Below, in pieces: positions 26,784-35,012 of a DNA stretch of 37,341 bases. Location: positions 1 through 37,341 of the forward strand of contig JANNMS010000102.1 of the NCBI GenBank assembly GCA_031398055.1, given 5' to 3'. Both the position numbers and the translations under genes were made by a program. Each line of letters starts with the position of its first letter. Position 1 is the first letter of the stretch. The notes under the pieces are model-generated. The model worked only from the letters and a program-made list of their open reading frames with translations, was not told the origin of the DNA and made no database searches. The stretch is from M3007 sp031398055 (lineage in GTDB: Bacteria; Bacteroidota; Bacteroidia; Chitinophagales; Saprospiraceae).

Positions 26784-28703
26784 CTAATGTTGTGCTAATC
26801 GAAAACCAATATTACTACTTGTAAGACTTGGCTTATAATAACTTCTGTTCGTCGGATAACAAATATCCCGCTCTGTGCCCCATGAACAACTCCGTAGCAC
26901 GCGATACATGCCCAATGGCGGACCCGTTGGGTCAGTTTGTTTCCCAGCGGTGTACCCTGCCGTCCAATCCCAGCACCATTCCCAAACGTTTCCACTCATA
27001 TCGTACAAATCCAGTTCGTTGGGTTTCTTTTCGCCAACCGGATGGGTTTTGCCATCAGAATTTGTGGCAAACCAAGAAACTTTGCCCAGATCGTTGCCGC
27101 CTGCATATTTTAAACCCTGACTTTTTACACCACCTCTGGCTGCAAATTCCCATTCGGCCTCCGTCGGCAAACGATAACCATCGGCAGAAAAATCACACTT
27201 GATTTCTGTTGGACTGATTTCATAACAAGGTTTTCTCCCCTCTTTTTTGCTCAACCAATTGCAAAACTCAATGGCATCAAACCATGTGATTCCAACAATT
27301 GGATTTTTTGGATTTTTCAAAGCACTGCCTAAATTTCTATAATCGTCTTTGTTGCCTGTGTTGATGTTGTATGGATTTTCCGCTTCCAACCAAACGGGAT
27401 AGTGCGACTTTGTTTGATTACAAAATTCTAAGTATTGCTCTACCGTCACTTCATATTTTGAAAGATAAAAACTGCTCACGGTCACGTTGTGCACGGGTGC
27501 TTCGTCCAAATCGCCGGTTACACTTCCCATTGGAAAGATGCCGCCTTCCACAAAATTCATCCAGTCATTATGAAGTGGGCAGCCTTTTAACAACTCTTCG
27601 CCGGGCTGATCGGGGCAATTATCGTCTTTATCCAAAACTCCATCCCGATCGCGGTCGGACGGTGGGCATCCATTCAAAGTAATTTCTCCTTTTTGAAAAG
27701 GGCAATTGTCAATTCCATCATGCACCAAATCACCATCCGAATCCGGGCAACCATCCCAGTTGGATTTTCCGGGTTTGTCCTTGCATTGATCAATTTTGTC
27801 CGATATTCCATCTTTGTCGTAGTCATCATCAATTTTGGGTTCAATTTTTATGGTGTTTTTATTCACGTCAAAAAGGGAAACTTCGTCAGCCAGCGTGAGC
27901 CGAGAGTAAACTTTTTGCGGATTTTTGAGCGTCAGAGTATTGATTCGGGCTGCATTTTTGATGTAAGCGTCCAATTCGTGGGCATTGATTTTGTCATCGC
28001 CGTTTTGGTCGGGCAAATAAATAATGCCATTTTCCGAAACCGGTTTGTTGTCCAATGCATCCAAAATGGTTTGGGCGAAGTACCCATTTTGATTTTTTTC
28101 CCACTCAAAAGATTGCTGGTCGCTCGCACTCGAACCAAAAATCATGTACGGTTTGTCTTTGGCACTCAAAGCATCAATCAAAGGACGGATATCGGGTTCA
28201 ATGGGCCCGGTGGCTGCTTTGACTGCAAGATTGCTGCTTTTCGCAAACGAACCGCTGTGGCATGCGTCAATAAAAACAAGGTAGCCGCAACCCAGTGCAT
28301 TGAGTTTGGCAAACAAATCTTCCTTGCTCAAAGTCGTCGCATCCACATCTGCCGGGTCAGCATTGTAAGGCAGCAGCCCATCTTCCCGGCCGTGCCCGCT
28401 AAAAACAAAAATCAGAAAGTCGTCCACATTGACCAACCGGGCAAGATTGTCCAATTCGTCACGGATGTTTTTTCGCGTGGCTTGCTCGTTGATCAGGATT
28501 TTTACCGACCCGATCCGCCAAAGTCGGTTCTGTTTTTCAAATGCGGCGGCGAGGTCTTTCGCATCGTCATCCGCAAAACGCAGATTTTGAATGCTGGAAT
28601 TGCTGTATTCCGAAACGCCAATGTTGAGGATGAAAAGCCGAGGTTTTTGACCAAAAAGCCACCCCGGAAACAAAAACAAAAGGAGCAAAAATCGAAAAAT
28701 CAT
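26784..28703 (-). CDS. Secreted caspase-TSP3-FGE protein, tandem copy 2
   Basis: A 639-residue protein from the ATG at 28703, chosen because it starts the signal peptide (MIFRFLLLLFLF, ending LFGQ); a longer frame to 28742 adds 13 residues without purpose. Caspase domain (about 20-280; H104 in FSGHG, C148 in IDACHSG), EF-hand loop at 232-243, three TSP3 repeats (about 292-376), FGE-like domain (380-637; RLPTEAEWEFAARGG, DMSGNVWEWCWDW, IGFRLAQH). The final 35 codons include many NNT codons (agt, tat, tat, agt, agt, agt, aat) at positions that vary among the paralogues. That might reflect an old variable region with an AAT template, but ordinary divergence is equally possible. It probably shares a transcript with copy 1. 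Confidence 0.87.
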   Translation of the reverse strand: MIFRFLLLLFLFPGWLFGQKPRLFILNIGVSEYSNSSIQNLRFADDDAKDLAAAFEKQNRLWRIGSVKILINEQATRKNIRDELDNLARLVNVDDFLIFVFSGHGREDGLLPYNADPADVDATTLSKEDLFAKLNALGCGYLVFIDACHSGSFAKSSNLAVKAATGPIEPDIRPLIDALSAKDKPYMIFGSSASDQQSFEWEKNQNGYFAQTILDALDNKPVSENGIIYLPDQNGDDKINAHELDAYIKNAARINTLTLKNPQKVYSRLTLADEVSLFDVNKNTIKIEPKIDDDYDKDGISDKIDQCKDKPGKSNWDGCPDSDGDLVHDGIDNCPFQKGEITLNGCPPSDRDRDGVLDKDDNCPDQPGEELLKGCPLHNDWMNFVEGGIFPMGSVTGDLDEAPVHNVTVSSFYLSKYEVTVEQYLEFCNQTKSHYPVWLEAENPYNINTGNKDDYRNLGSALKNPKNPIVGITWFDAIEFCNWLSKKEGRKPCYEISPTEIKCDFSADGYRLPTEAEWEFAARGGVKSQGLKYAGGNDLGKVSWFATNSDGKTHPVGEKKPNELDLYDMSGNVWEWCWDWTAGYTAGKQTDPTGPPLGMYRVLRSCSWGTERDICYPTNRSYYKPSLTSSNIGFRLAQH

Positions 28704-28803
28704 GATTTTAAAATTTTTGGCTAACAGAAAATGGTTTTTCAAACTACTTCATCAAACCGGCAGACGTGGCTGCGCTGTGGGTTTTTTAGGTGATGACTGA
28801 TTG

Positions 28804-28817
28804 TGGGTTTCGTTAGG
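28804..28817 (-). promoter_or_regulatory. CCTAACG motif upstream of tandem caspase genes
   Basis: On the minus strand it reads CCTAACGAAACCCA, identical over 14 bases to the motif at 20303-20316. It lies 100 bases before the ATG at 28703. Confidence 0.5.
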
Positions 28818-28831
28818 GAAATTGGGTTTTT

Positions 28832-28848
28832 AAATTTCCGAAATCTCG
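28832..28848. repeat. 17-mer shared with the hairpin at 34969-35001
   Basis: AAATTTCCGAAATCTCG occurs here and at 34987-35003, followed in both places by similar bases ending in TTCTC. Both copies lie just beyond the stop codon of a minus-strand gene. Here the partner arm of the hairpin is missing. Confidence 0.6.
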
Positions 28849-28879
28849 TGCTGCGTTCTCTTTTTGGAAGCAGAGGGAG

Positions 28880-29037
28880 CAAACAAATTGAAACTAAAAC
28901 GACCGCGCCAAGCGGAAGCCAAGGTTGTAGGTGCGGCTCGCCGGCGGGTAGGAGTTGCGGTAGGCGGCACGGCAGAATCGCGGGTAGCGAAACCAGCTAC
29001 CGCCACGAAACACGCGGTTAGTGCCCGAATTGGCACC
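28880..29037 (-). other. Candidate DGR variable region (VR), copy 2
   Basis: The last 47 codons of the FGE gene and about 15 bp beyond its TAG. At sites where copy 1 (22222-22380) differs, codons are ttt, cgc, tac, ttc, tac, tcc, tac, agc, acc and tac: nearly all end in C, as expected if an AAC template was mutated at its two adenines. The 24-nt tail at 28894-28917 is identical to that of copy 1. Confidence 0.65.
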
Positions 29038-30060
29038 AGTTGGATTTGACGATGGGCAGTTTTTATAAAAATCGGAGTCGTACCAATCGCTGCACCATTC
29101 CCAAACATTTCCTGTCATGTCGTGCAGACCAAAATCGTTGGCATCGAACAAGCCGACTGGGGCGACGAAAACATAGCCGTCGGTATAGTTTTCAAAAATT
29201 GGCAGATTCGAAATTTTGGCTTTTGCAGTTTTGTCAGCCACATTTCCGCCTTTTTTGCCGGACGGACCCCCATTTCCCCAACTGTATTTGGTGTGTCGCG
29301 AACCATTTCCGGCGGCATATTCCCATTCGGCCTCGGTGGGCAGGCGGTATTTTTGGCCTGTTTTTTTGGAAATCCATTTGCAGTAGGCCACCGCATCGTT
29401 CCAACTGACATGGATGACCGGGTGATTATCGAGTGCATTTTTGCCCTCGGCATCGTGCCGCCAATTGATGCTTGCTGTTTTTTTCCAAGTGTTGACGACC
29501 CAAATATAACTGCCATCCCCCGTTTCGGCGTCGGTTCGGTAGTTTTTGTCTTCGACAAACTTTCGAAATTCGGCCACCGTCAGTTCATATTTCGAAAGAT
29601 AAAAATCAGAAACGGTCACGGTGTGGACGGGTTTTTCATCGCTTTCGCCGTCGTTGCTGCCCATCTTAAAAGTGCCACCGCGCACAAAAACCAAACCCAG
29701 CGGGGCATCGGCAACCTTTTTCCCTCCAAAAAGTTCCACATCCAACCAAAGAGAAAGTTGTCCATGCATCTCAGGCTCGTCTTTCAAGCAATCCCAAGAA
29801 ATGCGCTTGGTTTCATTGGCAGCATTCAATTTGCCTAAGTCGCCAGAAGTAGAAACAGGCTGGATATCCCTGCCATCAAGGCTCGCCCGCAACCGTACCA
29901 TATAATAATGTTTGCCAGTGCTGGGCAATGGTTTGAGCCGATATTCGACGGCAATGGTATTTCCCTGCACCTTAAAATCAAAGGTTTCGATGTAGTTTTC
30001 GGCTGCCAAGAAATTTGGGAAAACCAAAAACAGGATGAAAAAAGGCAAAAATTGGCGCAT
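28894..30060 (-). CDS. Secreted FGE-like protein with suspected DGR variable C-terminus
   Basis: A 388-residue protein from the ATG at 30060 (MRQFLPFFILFLVF, cleavage near FLAAE); the longer frame to 30102 starts inside the short gap after the adhesin gene. Residues 21-115 form a beta-rich domain (YIETFDFKVQGNTIAVEYRL, VSTSGDLG), perhaps Ig-like. Residues about 119-386 are FGE-sulfatase-like (LVFVRGGTFKMGSNDGESDE, RLPTEAEWEYAAGNG, DMTGNVWEWCSDWY). The ending 'NRV-RGGSW...CRAA-RN...NLGFRLARSF' is the usual layout of FGE-type DGR variable proteins, with variation at the expected positions. Only one of the two FGE catalytic cysteines is present. No caspase is fused. It lies 43 bp after the PKD adhesin gene and probably belongs to the PorP/adhesin unit. 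Confidence 0.87.
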   Translation of the reverse strand: MRQFLPFFILFLVFPNFLAAENYIETFDFKVQGNTIAVEYRLKPLPSTGKHYYMVRLRASLDGRDIQPVSTSGDLGKLNAANETKRISWDCLKDEPEMHGQLSLWLDVELFGGKKVADAPLGLVFVRGGTFKMGSNDGESDEKPVHTVTVSDFYLSKYELTVAEFRKFVEDKNYRTDAETGDGSYIWVVNTWKKTASINWRHDAEGKNALDNHPVIHVSWNDAVAYCKWISKKTGQKYRLPTEAEWEYAAGNGSRHTKYSWGNGGPSGKKGGNVADKTAKAKISNLPIFENYTDGYVFVAPVGLFDANDFGLHDMTGNVWEWCSDWYDSDFYKNCPSSNPTGANSGTNRVFRGGSWFRYPRFCRAAYRNSYPPASRTYNLGFRLARSF

Positions 30061-30103
30061 GATTTTTTCTTTAAAATGATGAATTGCCGCACAAAAAAAC
30101 ACC

Positions 30104-33100
30104 TCAGCGAATCAAAGTCACCGTTCCGTACGTACTTTTTTTGTCCGAACCAATCGAAACCGGCATCCCCTCCCACCTCGGTTTTTGATTGGAAAGGCTT
30201 TGCAGCCGCGCCTCCACTTTCCACAAATACGCGCCCGCCGGAAGTTCTTTGCCAGCCGCGTCGCGGCCATCCCAAAATTCGGTGGGGCTGCCGTTCACCA
30301 GCACATCCGACCACCAAACGCGGTCGCCGCCGGGCGAAAAAACTTCGATCAAATAGGAATCCAAACCCACGCCAACCGGCTGAAAAACAGTGTGCAAACC
30401 ACGCGTCCGCGAATTTGGCATGATGGCATTCGGCACGACCAACCCACCAAAATCGGCAGGTTTGAAATTGACGGAGGTTGAATCCCAGCAACCCAAATCA
30501 TTAAAAACCGTCTGCAAAATGGTGTGAAAACTGTTGGAAGTGTACTGAACCTGCGGATTTTGCTCGGTAGATGTGAAATTGATATCCGCGAATTCGTAGA
30601 GCCAATCCGTCGCCCCGACCGACGAATCTTGGCAAATCACCGAGCCGTCGTTGATGCCGATTTTGCTCGTGTCGCGCACCGAAAAACCCGCCACCGGCGA
30701 AATTTTCACCTCCAATTCAACTTTCAAATGAAAAGTATCGGCGCAGGAACTGTCCTGTTTTGCAATCAAAGTCAGGAAATATTGGCCGGCCTGCGGGTAT
30801 TTGTAATTTGGATTTTCGAGGGTCGAAGTCGCGCCATTTCCAAAATCCCAGCGCCAGCCGTCGGCATTTTCGGACAAATTTTGAGCGGGCAAAATCTCGC
30901 TTTGGCAAAAAACAGAATCCACCGCCGCTTTCGCTTTCAGGTTTGGATAGACCCGAAAATCGTGGCTCGCCTCGTCCTCGCAACCAAATTGATTGACCGA
31001 GCGCAGCGTGAATTTGTAATTTCCGGCCTGCTCAAAATTCAAAATCGTATCGGTTTGGGTAGAAATCAATTGGCCATCCAAAAACCAGCGGGCACCGAGC
31101 GCGTCCTGCGTTTCATTTTTCAAAATGACCTCCGCCGGCGTGCCGCAATGAAATTGGCCGGACGTTTTGAATTTTGGATTGGGCAAAGGATTGACCAAAA
31201 AACCACCTTTTTCGACCTCCCCAAAACATCCAAAAACATCGGCAGTCCGCAATTTTACCGAAAACAAACCCGCGCTGTCGAAAACGTGCTGGATGGAATT
31301 GCCCACATCGGTCGTGCCGTCGGACAAAAACCAAGTTTGAAAAAGGTCGGGTTGCTGGTTCGTCGCCGTCAAAATGACCGCCAATTTTCCGCAGTCAATC
31401 GAATCGCTCGCCGCAATTTGGGGAACCGGATTTGCCCGAACATGAACATTTTTTGAAATATCGGCACGGCAACCGGTCGTGTCGTGCAGCACGGTGAGTT
31501 GGACATTTTGCCAGCCCGGATTCGGCCACAAGTATTCCAATTTTTTGCCGCCGCCCGCCGCGGGTTGGCCATTTATCTTCCATTCAAAAGACAAAAATTG
31601 GGCATCCAACGAATCCGGGAAACTCAAAATCGCCGTCCCATTTTGGCAAATCGTGTCCGGCGCGACCGTCAAACCGACCTCCGGCGCAGGCCGAATCGTC
31701 ACCCAACGTTTCAAAGAATCCCACGCGCAGCCGTCCGTCACCCATTGCGTGATGCCGATTCGACCCGGTTTGTCAAAAACCAAAAGGGCGTTTGCCGAAG
31801 TCAAAGTCGTTCCATTTTCAAGTTGGTAGGTGACCTGCAAAGCATTTTGGTGCAGCGGATCGGTGGCAAAAGATTGAATATTCAAGGTGTCGCCAACGCA
31901 AAGCAAAGTGTCGTTTAACTGAAAAAACGGCTGAATACTTTCCGGCAAAACCAAAATTTCGACCGTGTCGGCAGCCGCGTCGCACTGATTTTCAACCGAC
32001 AAAATGGCGAGGTAAACCGTCGGCAAATCGTTTTTTGCAAAATAAACAAACCCTTTCGAGGCCGGAACCATGCCGCCGGAATAGCCTTGCCCGGAGTCAA
32101 AATGGGCTGTTGTTAAAGGCAAACCAGTTGATTTTTGGGAAAATGTTACCGTGTCGCCGGAGCAAATCGTCAGGCTGCTGACCCCCAAAATGGCATCGGG
32201 CAGCGGGTGGATCAAAATTTCAACGGCTTCCGAAACCTCCGGGCAAGCATTGTTTCCAGCCGCCCGAACCGTGAAAATCGTATCCTCGACACCCGACGGA
32301 AACTGCACGACGCCGTTCGAAAAATTGACCAGCGTATCAAAATTTCCCAAAAAAACCAACCAATTTGGGTTTTGCCCAACGACCGGGCAAGTCAGCAAAA
32401 TATCCGTTTCGGCGCAGGCCTCGACCGGATCGAGGGTCAATGAAATTTGCAGCGGGGCTTCAATTTTGATGTCTTTTTGGGCAGTTTTGGTGCAATCATT
32501 GCCATTTCTGGCCGTCAAAGTCACGGTGTAATTTCCAGCATTTTGAAAAATATGGGACACCGCGCTGCCCGTCGCCGCCGCGCTGCCGTCGCCAAAATCC
32601 CACGAAAAACTCAAACCCGTCGGGTCGTGCGGGTAATTAAAATCCACCGGAATTTGGGTGCAGCCGATGTCCGTCGCGGTTTGGATGCCCGATTCCGGGA
32701 GTTCAAAAACTTGAAATTCCAAAGAATCTTTAAAAATGCAGCCCAAAACCGCTTCGGTGTGGGTCAGGTAAATTTTGTGGTTGCCAAAACCTGCGATTTG
32801 GGCATTGGCCAAACCGCTCGCCGAGACATAATTTCCGCCCGAAAAAACGGAATTGTTGGCTGGGGAAAAACCCAAAACCTGCGCCGTGCCGATGGTGTCG
32901 CAAAAATTTTCGAGCGTCCCGATTTTCAAATCCACGTCCAAAACAAAAATCTGAGTCGTGTCAAAAGTCGCGCAGCCGGGATCGGTCGAGCCGTTGTTGA
33001 CGATGATTTGGTGCAGGCCGCCGGGAAAATTGGCCGGATCGAACAAACCGTTCGGCAGGCTGGGCGGAAAAACGGCGGAGGTCAAATTGGTTTTTAATTG

Positions 33101-34918
33101 AATCGGCATCCCGTTTTTGCAAAGCGAATCGGGGTGCGGCACTTCGATGGCCACTTGTTGTTTTTGAATCAATTCCAAAACGACGGTATCTGAAACCGTA
33201 GCGCAGGAATTTTGCGCCGTGCAAATAATCTGCGATTTGCCCGCCGTTTTGTACAAAATACCCGGCGGCGCGATGCCCGGAAATTCGTCGGGATCGCCAT
33301 TTTCAAAAGTCCAATTGAAAGTCGCGGCGGGGTCGTTGCCATTTTCCTGCACCGATAATTTGGGTTGAAAAGTCGCCGGGACGCAAATTGGCGTGGGGTC
33401 GAGTTGCATGATTTTGGGCGCAGTTTTGACTTTTACCGGAAGTTCCCATGACTTAGCAGAACCGCAAGCCACATTGAGCATTTCCATTTTTACGATAAAA
33501 TCAAAAGCCGTTTTGAAAATTATGATCGGATTTTGGTCTTTTTCAGTGGTATTTTGGACAAATTCGTAATCGGTCGGGGCAACGGCTGGCTGGCCGTTTG
33601 CTTTTTTGACGGTCCAAATCCAGCCCGCGCCGCCGGAACTTTGGTTGGAAAAATTGACGGTGAACGGCCCGCAACCATCGGCAGGAATGCCAGTCGGCGT
33701 GACCGAAACGACCGATTCATTGGTGATGTTGATGTTTTGTTTGAGGGTGTCGCGGCCACATGGATTCGCTGGATCGGGGTCGCCGGTGACGACGAGCGTG
33801 ACCAAATGTTGGCCGGTGGCGGAATAATTGACAGCGGGCGGGTTTTGGCCGGTGAAATTCGCCGGATTTCCATTTTGAAAAAACCATTGGTAAGTCAAAT
33901 TCGAGTAGCCGCCGTTGTTGCTGACATTTGAATTTGGGTCAAAAGTGAACGTCCCATTTTCCAAACATCCCGAAATCGGCATGCCCGACCAAGCCGCGAC
34001 CGGACTGGATTTGATGATGATTTTGTCCAAAATGACCTCGTCTTTCGTGCAATCCTGCGCGCCCCACACCTCCAATTTGACGGTGTATTCGCCCGGTGCA
34101 TTCAAACTCGCCCAAGCATTTAAGGTGTGCGTCACCGAATCGCCGCCAATCCAAGTATAACTTCCGCCGCCCGCAACCGAGATGCTCCATTTCACAGCCG
34201 TGTAATTTTTGGTGCCGTTGGCCGACAATTTTAAAAGCGACGGCGCGCAAAAATCGGTGATGTTGGCCACCGCCACGCCTTCCGGAGCAGGCAAAACTTC
34301 GATGGTTTGGGTCGTGGTGGATGACCCACAACCCCAAGCCGCAGGGCTGAACGCCTCCAAAGTCACCGTGTATTTTCCGATGGCCGGGAAGGTGTACTGC
34401 GGCGATTCGGTCGTGAAAGTGATGTTTCCCGGCTGAATTGTCCATTTGTAGGTCTCAGCGTAGCACGAATGATTGCTCAGCGTGATCATCGGTTTGTCAA
34501 TGCAAATTGGGTTCGGCGCGGAAAAAACCGCCTGCGGTTTTGGGCGAACCTTCACCGGGGAAATTTGGTAGTGGAAGTCTTTATTTTTATAAACGACAGT
34601 CAGTTCAATGTCATAATTTTTCCCAGTTCCCAGCGAGCAAGAGCCGTCGAACGGCGGAAAACTGTACACATGACTTTTGTTATTGTAATCCGTGATGGTG
34701 TCTCTTTTGCCGTCACCCCAATCCCACACCATGTAATCAATGCACGAAACGGGGTTGGCTTCGTCGGCTTTGTTGTCCACATGGATGGCCTCGCCTTCGC
34801 AAATGGTGGTCAAATTGCCCACGATTCCGTAGGATGCAACTGGATCAGGGCATTGGCCGGGCATCAAAAAATGGGTGAAAATCAATATTGAAATGAAAAA
34901 AAAGCGGCTGGAAATCAT
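30104..34918 (-). CDS. Giant PKD-repeat adhesin with type IX sorting domain
   Basis: A 1604-residue protein with a signal peptide (MISSRFFFISILIF, cleavage near MPGQC). About ten PKD or PKD-like units follow; the clearest carry WDWGDG, WDFGDGSA with YTVTLTARNG, WDFGNGAT with YFLTLIAKQD, and YTVTLEAF. Between them lie Ig-like units with many spaced cysteines. The last about 110 residues are a gliding-motility-type sorting domain variant (VVPNAIMPNSRTRG, YLIEVFSPGGDRVWW, EFWDGRDAAGKELPAGAYLW, ending TVTLIR). It is flanked upstream by a PorP/SprF gene, the usual partner of such cargo, and downstream by the FGE-like gene. It is probably a long surface filament or adhesin like SprB. The ligand cannot be told from sequence. 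Confidence 0.88.
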   Translation of the reverse strand: MISSRFFFISILIFTHFLMPGQCPDPVASYGIVGNLTTICEGEAIHVDNKADEANPVSCIDYMVWDWGDGKRDTITDYNNKSHVYSFPPFDGSCSLGTGKNYDIELTVVYKNKDFHYQISPVKVRPKPQAVFSAPNPICIDKPMITLSNHSCYAETYKWTIQPGNITFTTESPQYTFPAIGKYTVTLEAFSPAAWGCGSSTTTQTIEVLPAPEGVAVANITDFCAPSLLKLSANGTKNYTAVKWSISVAGGGSYTWIGGDSVTHTLNAWASLNAPGEYTVKLEVWGAQDCTKDEVILDKIIIKSSPVAAWSGMPISGCLENGTFTFDPNSNVSNNGGYSNLTYQWFFQNGNPANFTGQNPPAVNYSATGQHLVTLVVTGDPDPANPCGRDTLKQNINITNESVVSVTPTGIPADGCGPFTVNFSNQSSGGAGWIWTVKKANGQPAVAPTDYEFVQNTTEKDQNPIIIFKTAFDFIVKMEMLNVACGSAKSWELPVKVKTAPKIMQLDPTPICVPATFQPKLSVQENGNDPAATFNWTFENGDPDEFPGIAPPGILYKTAGKSQIICTAQNSCATVSDTVVLELIQKQQVAIEVPHPDSLCKNGMPIQLKTNLTSAVFPPSLPNGLFDPANFPGGLHQIIVNNGSTDPGCATFDTTQIFVLDVDLKIGTLENFCDTIGTAQVLGFSPANNSVFSGGNYVSASGLANAQIAGFGNHKIYLTHTEAVLGCIFKDSLEFQVFELPESGIQTATDIGCTQIPVDFNYPHDPTGLSFSWDFGDGSAAATGSAVSHIFQNAGNYTVTLTARNGNDCTKTAQKDIKIEAPLQISLTLDPVEACAETDILLTCPVVGQNPNWLVFLGNFDTLVNFSNGVVQFPSGVEDTIFTVRAAGNNACPEVSEAVEILIHPLPDAILGVSSLTICSGDTVTFSQKSTGLPLTTAHFDSGQGYSGGMVPASKGFVYFAKNDLPTVYLAILSVENQCDAAADTVEILVLPESIQPFFQLNDTLLCVGDTLNIQSFATDPLHQNALQVTYQLENGTTLTSANALLVFDKPGRIGITQWVTDGCAWDSLKRWVTIRPAPEVGLTVAPDTICQNGTAILSFPDSLDAQFLSFEWKINGQPAAGGGKKLEYLWPNPGWQNVQLTVLHDTTGCRADISKNVHVRANPVPQIAASDSIDCGKLAVILTATNQQPDLFQTWFLSDGTTDVGNSIQHVFDSAGLFSVKLRTADVFGCFGEVEKGGFLVNPLPNPKFKTSGQFHCGTPAEVILKNETQDALGARWFLDGQLISTQTDTILNFEQAGNYKFTLRSVNQFGCEDEASHDFRVYPNLKAKAAVDSVFCQSEILPAQNLSENADGWRWDFGNGATSTLENPNYKYPQAGQYFLTLIAKQDSSCADTFHLKVELEVKISPVAGFSVRDTSKIGINDGSVICQDSSVGATDWLYEFADINFTSTEQNPQVQYTSNSFHTILQTVFNDLGCWDSTSVNFKPADFGGLVVPNAIMPNSRTRGLHTVFQPVGVGLDSYLIEVFSPGGDRVWWSDVLVNGSPTEFWDGRDAAGKELPAGAYLWKVEARLQSLSNQKPRWEGMPVSIGSDKKSTYGTVTLIR

Positions 34919-34968
34919 GATTCGAGCGGATTGGTTATTTTAAAAAAGGAAATTGGTGGAGTAGGAAA

Positions 34969-35001
34969 AGATTTCGGAAATTTTTCAAATTTCCGAAATC
35001 T
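34969..35001 (-). terminator. 15-bp perfect hairpin between PorP/SprF and adhesin genes
   Basis: AGATTTCGGAAATTT (34969-34983) and AAATTTCCGAAATCT (34987-35001) form a perfect 15-bp stem with a 3-nt loop, 12 bp after the PorP/SprF stop at 35013. On the minus strand TTTTCC follows. It could end part of the transcription or protect the PorP mRNA end while allowing read-through to the adhesin gene at 34918. Confidence 0.6.
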
Positions 35002-35012
35002 CGCGTTGATTC

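Noticed and set aside
27693..28724. 343-codon plus-strand frame opposite a caspase gene
   Set aside because: It is complementary to a gene with intact catalytic motifs; its translation has no recognisable features.
30524..31456. 310-codon plus-strand frame opposite the PKD adhesin
   Set aside because: The minus frame holds PKD and sorting-domain motifs; the plus frame has none.
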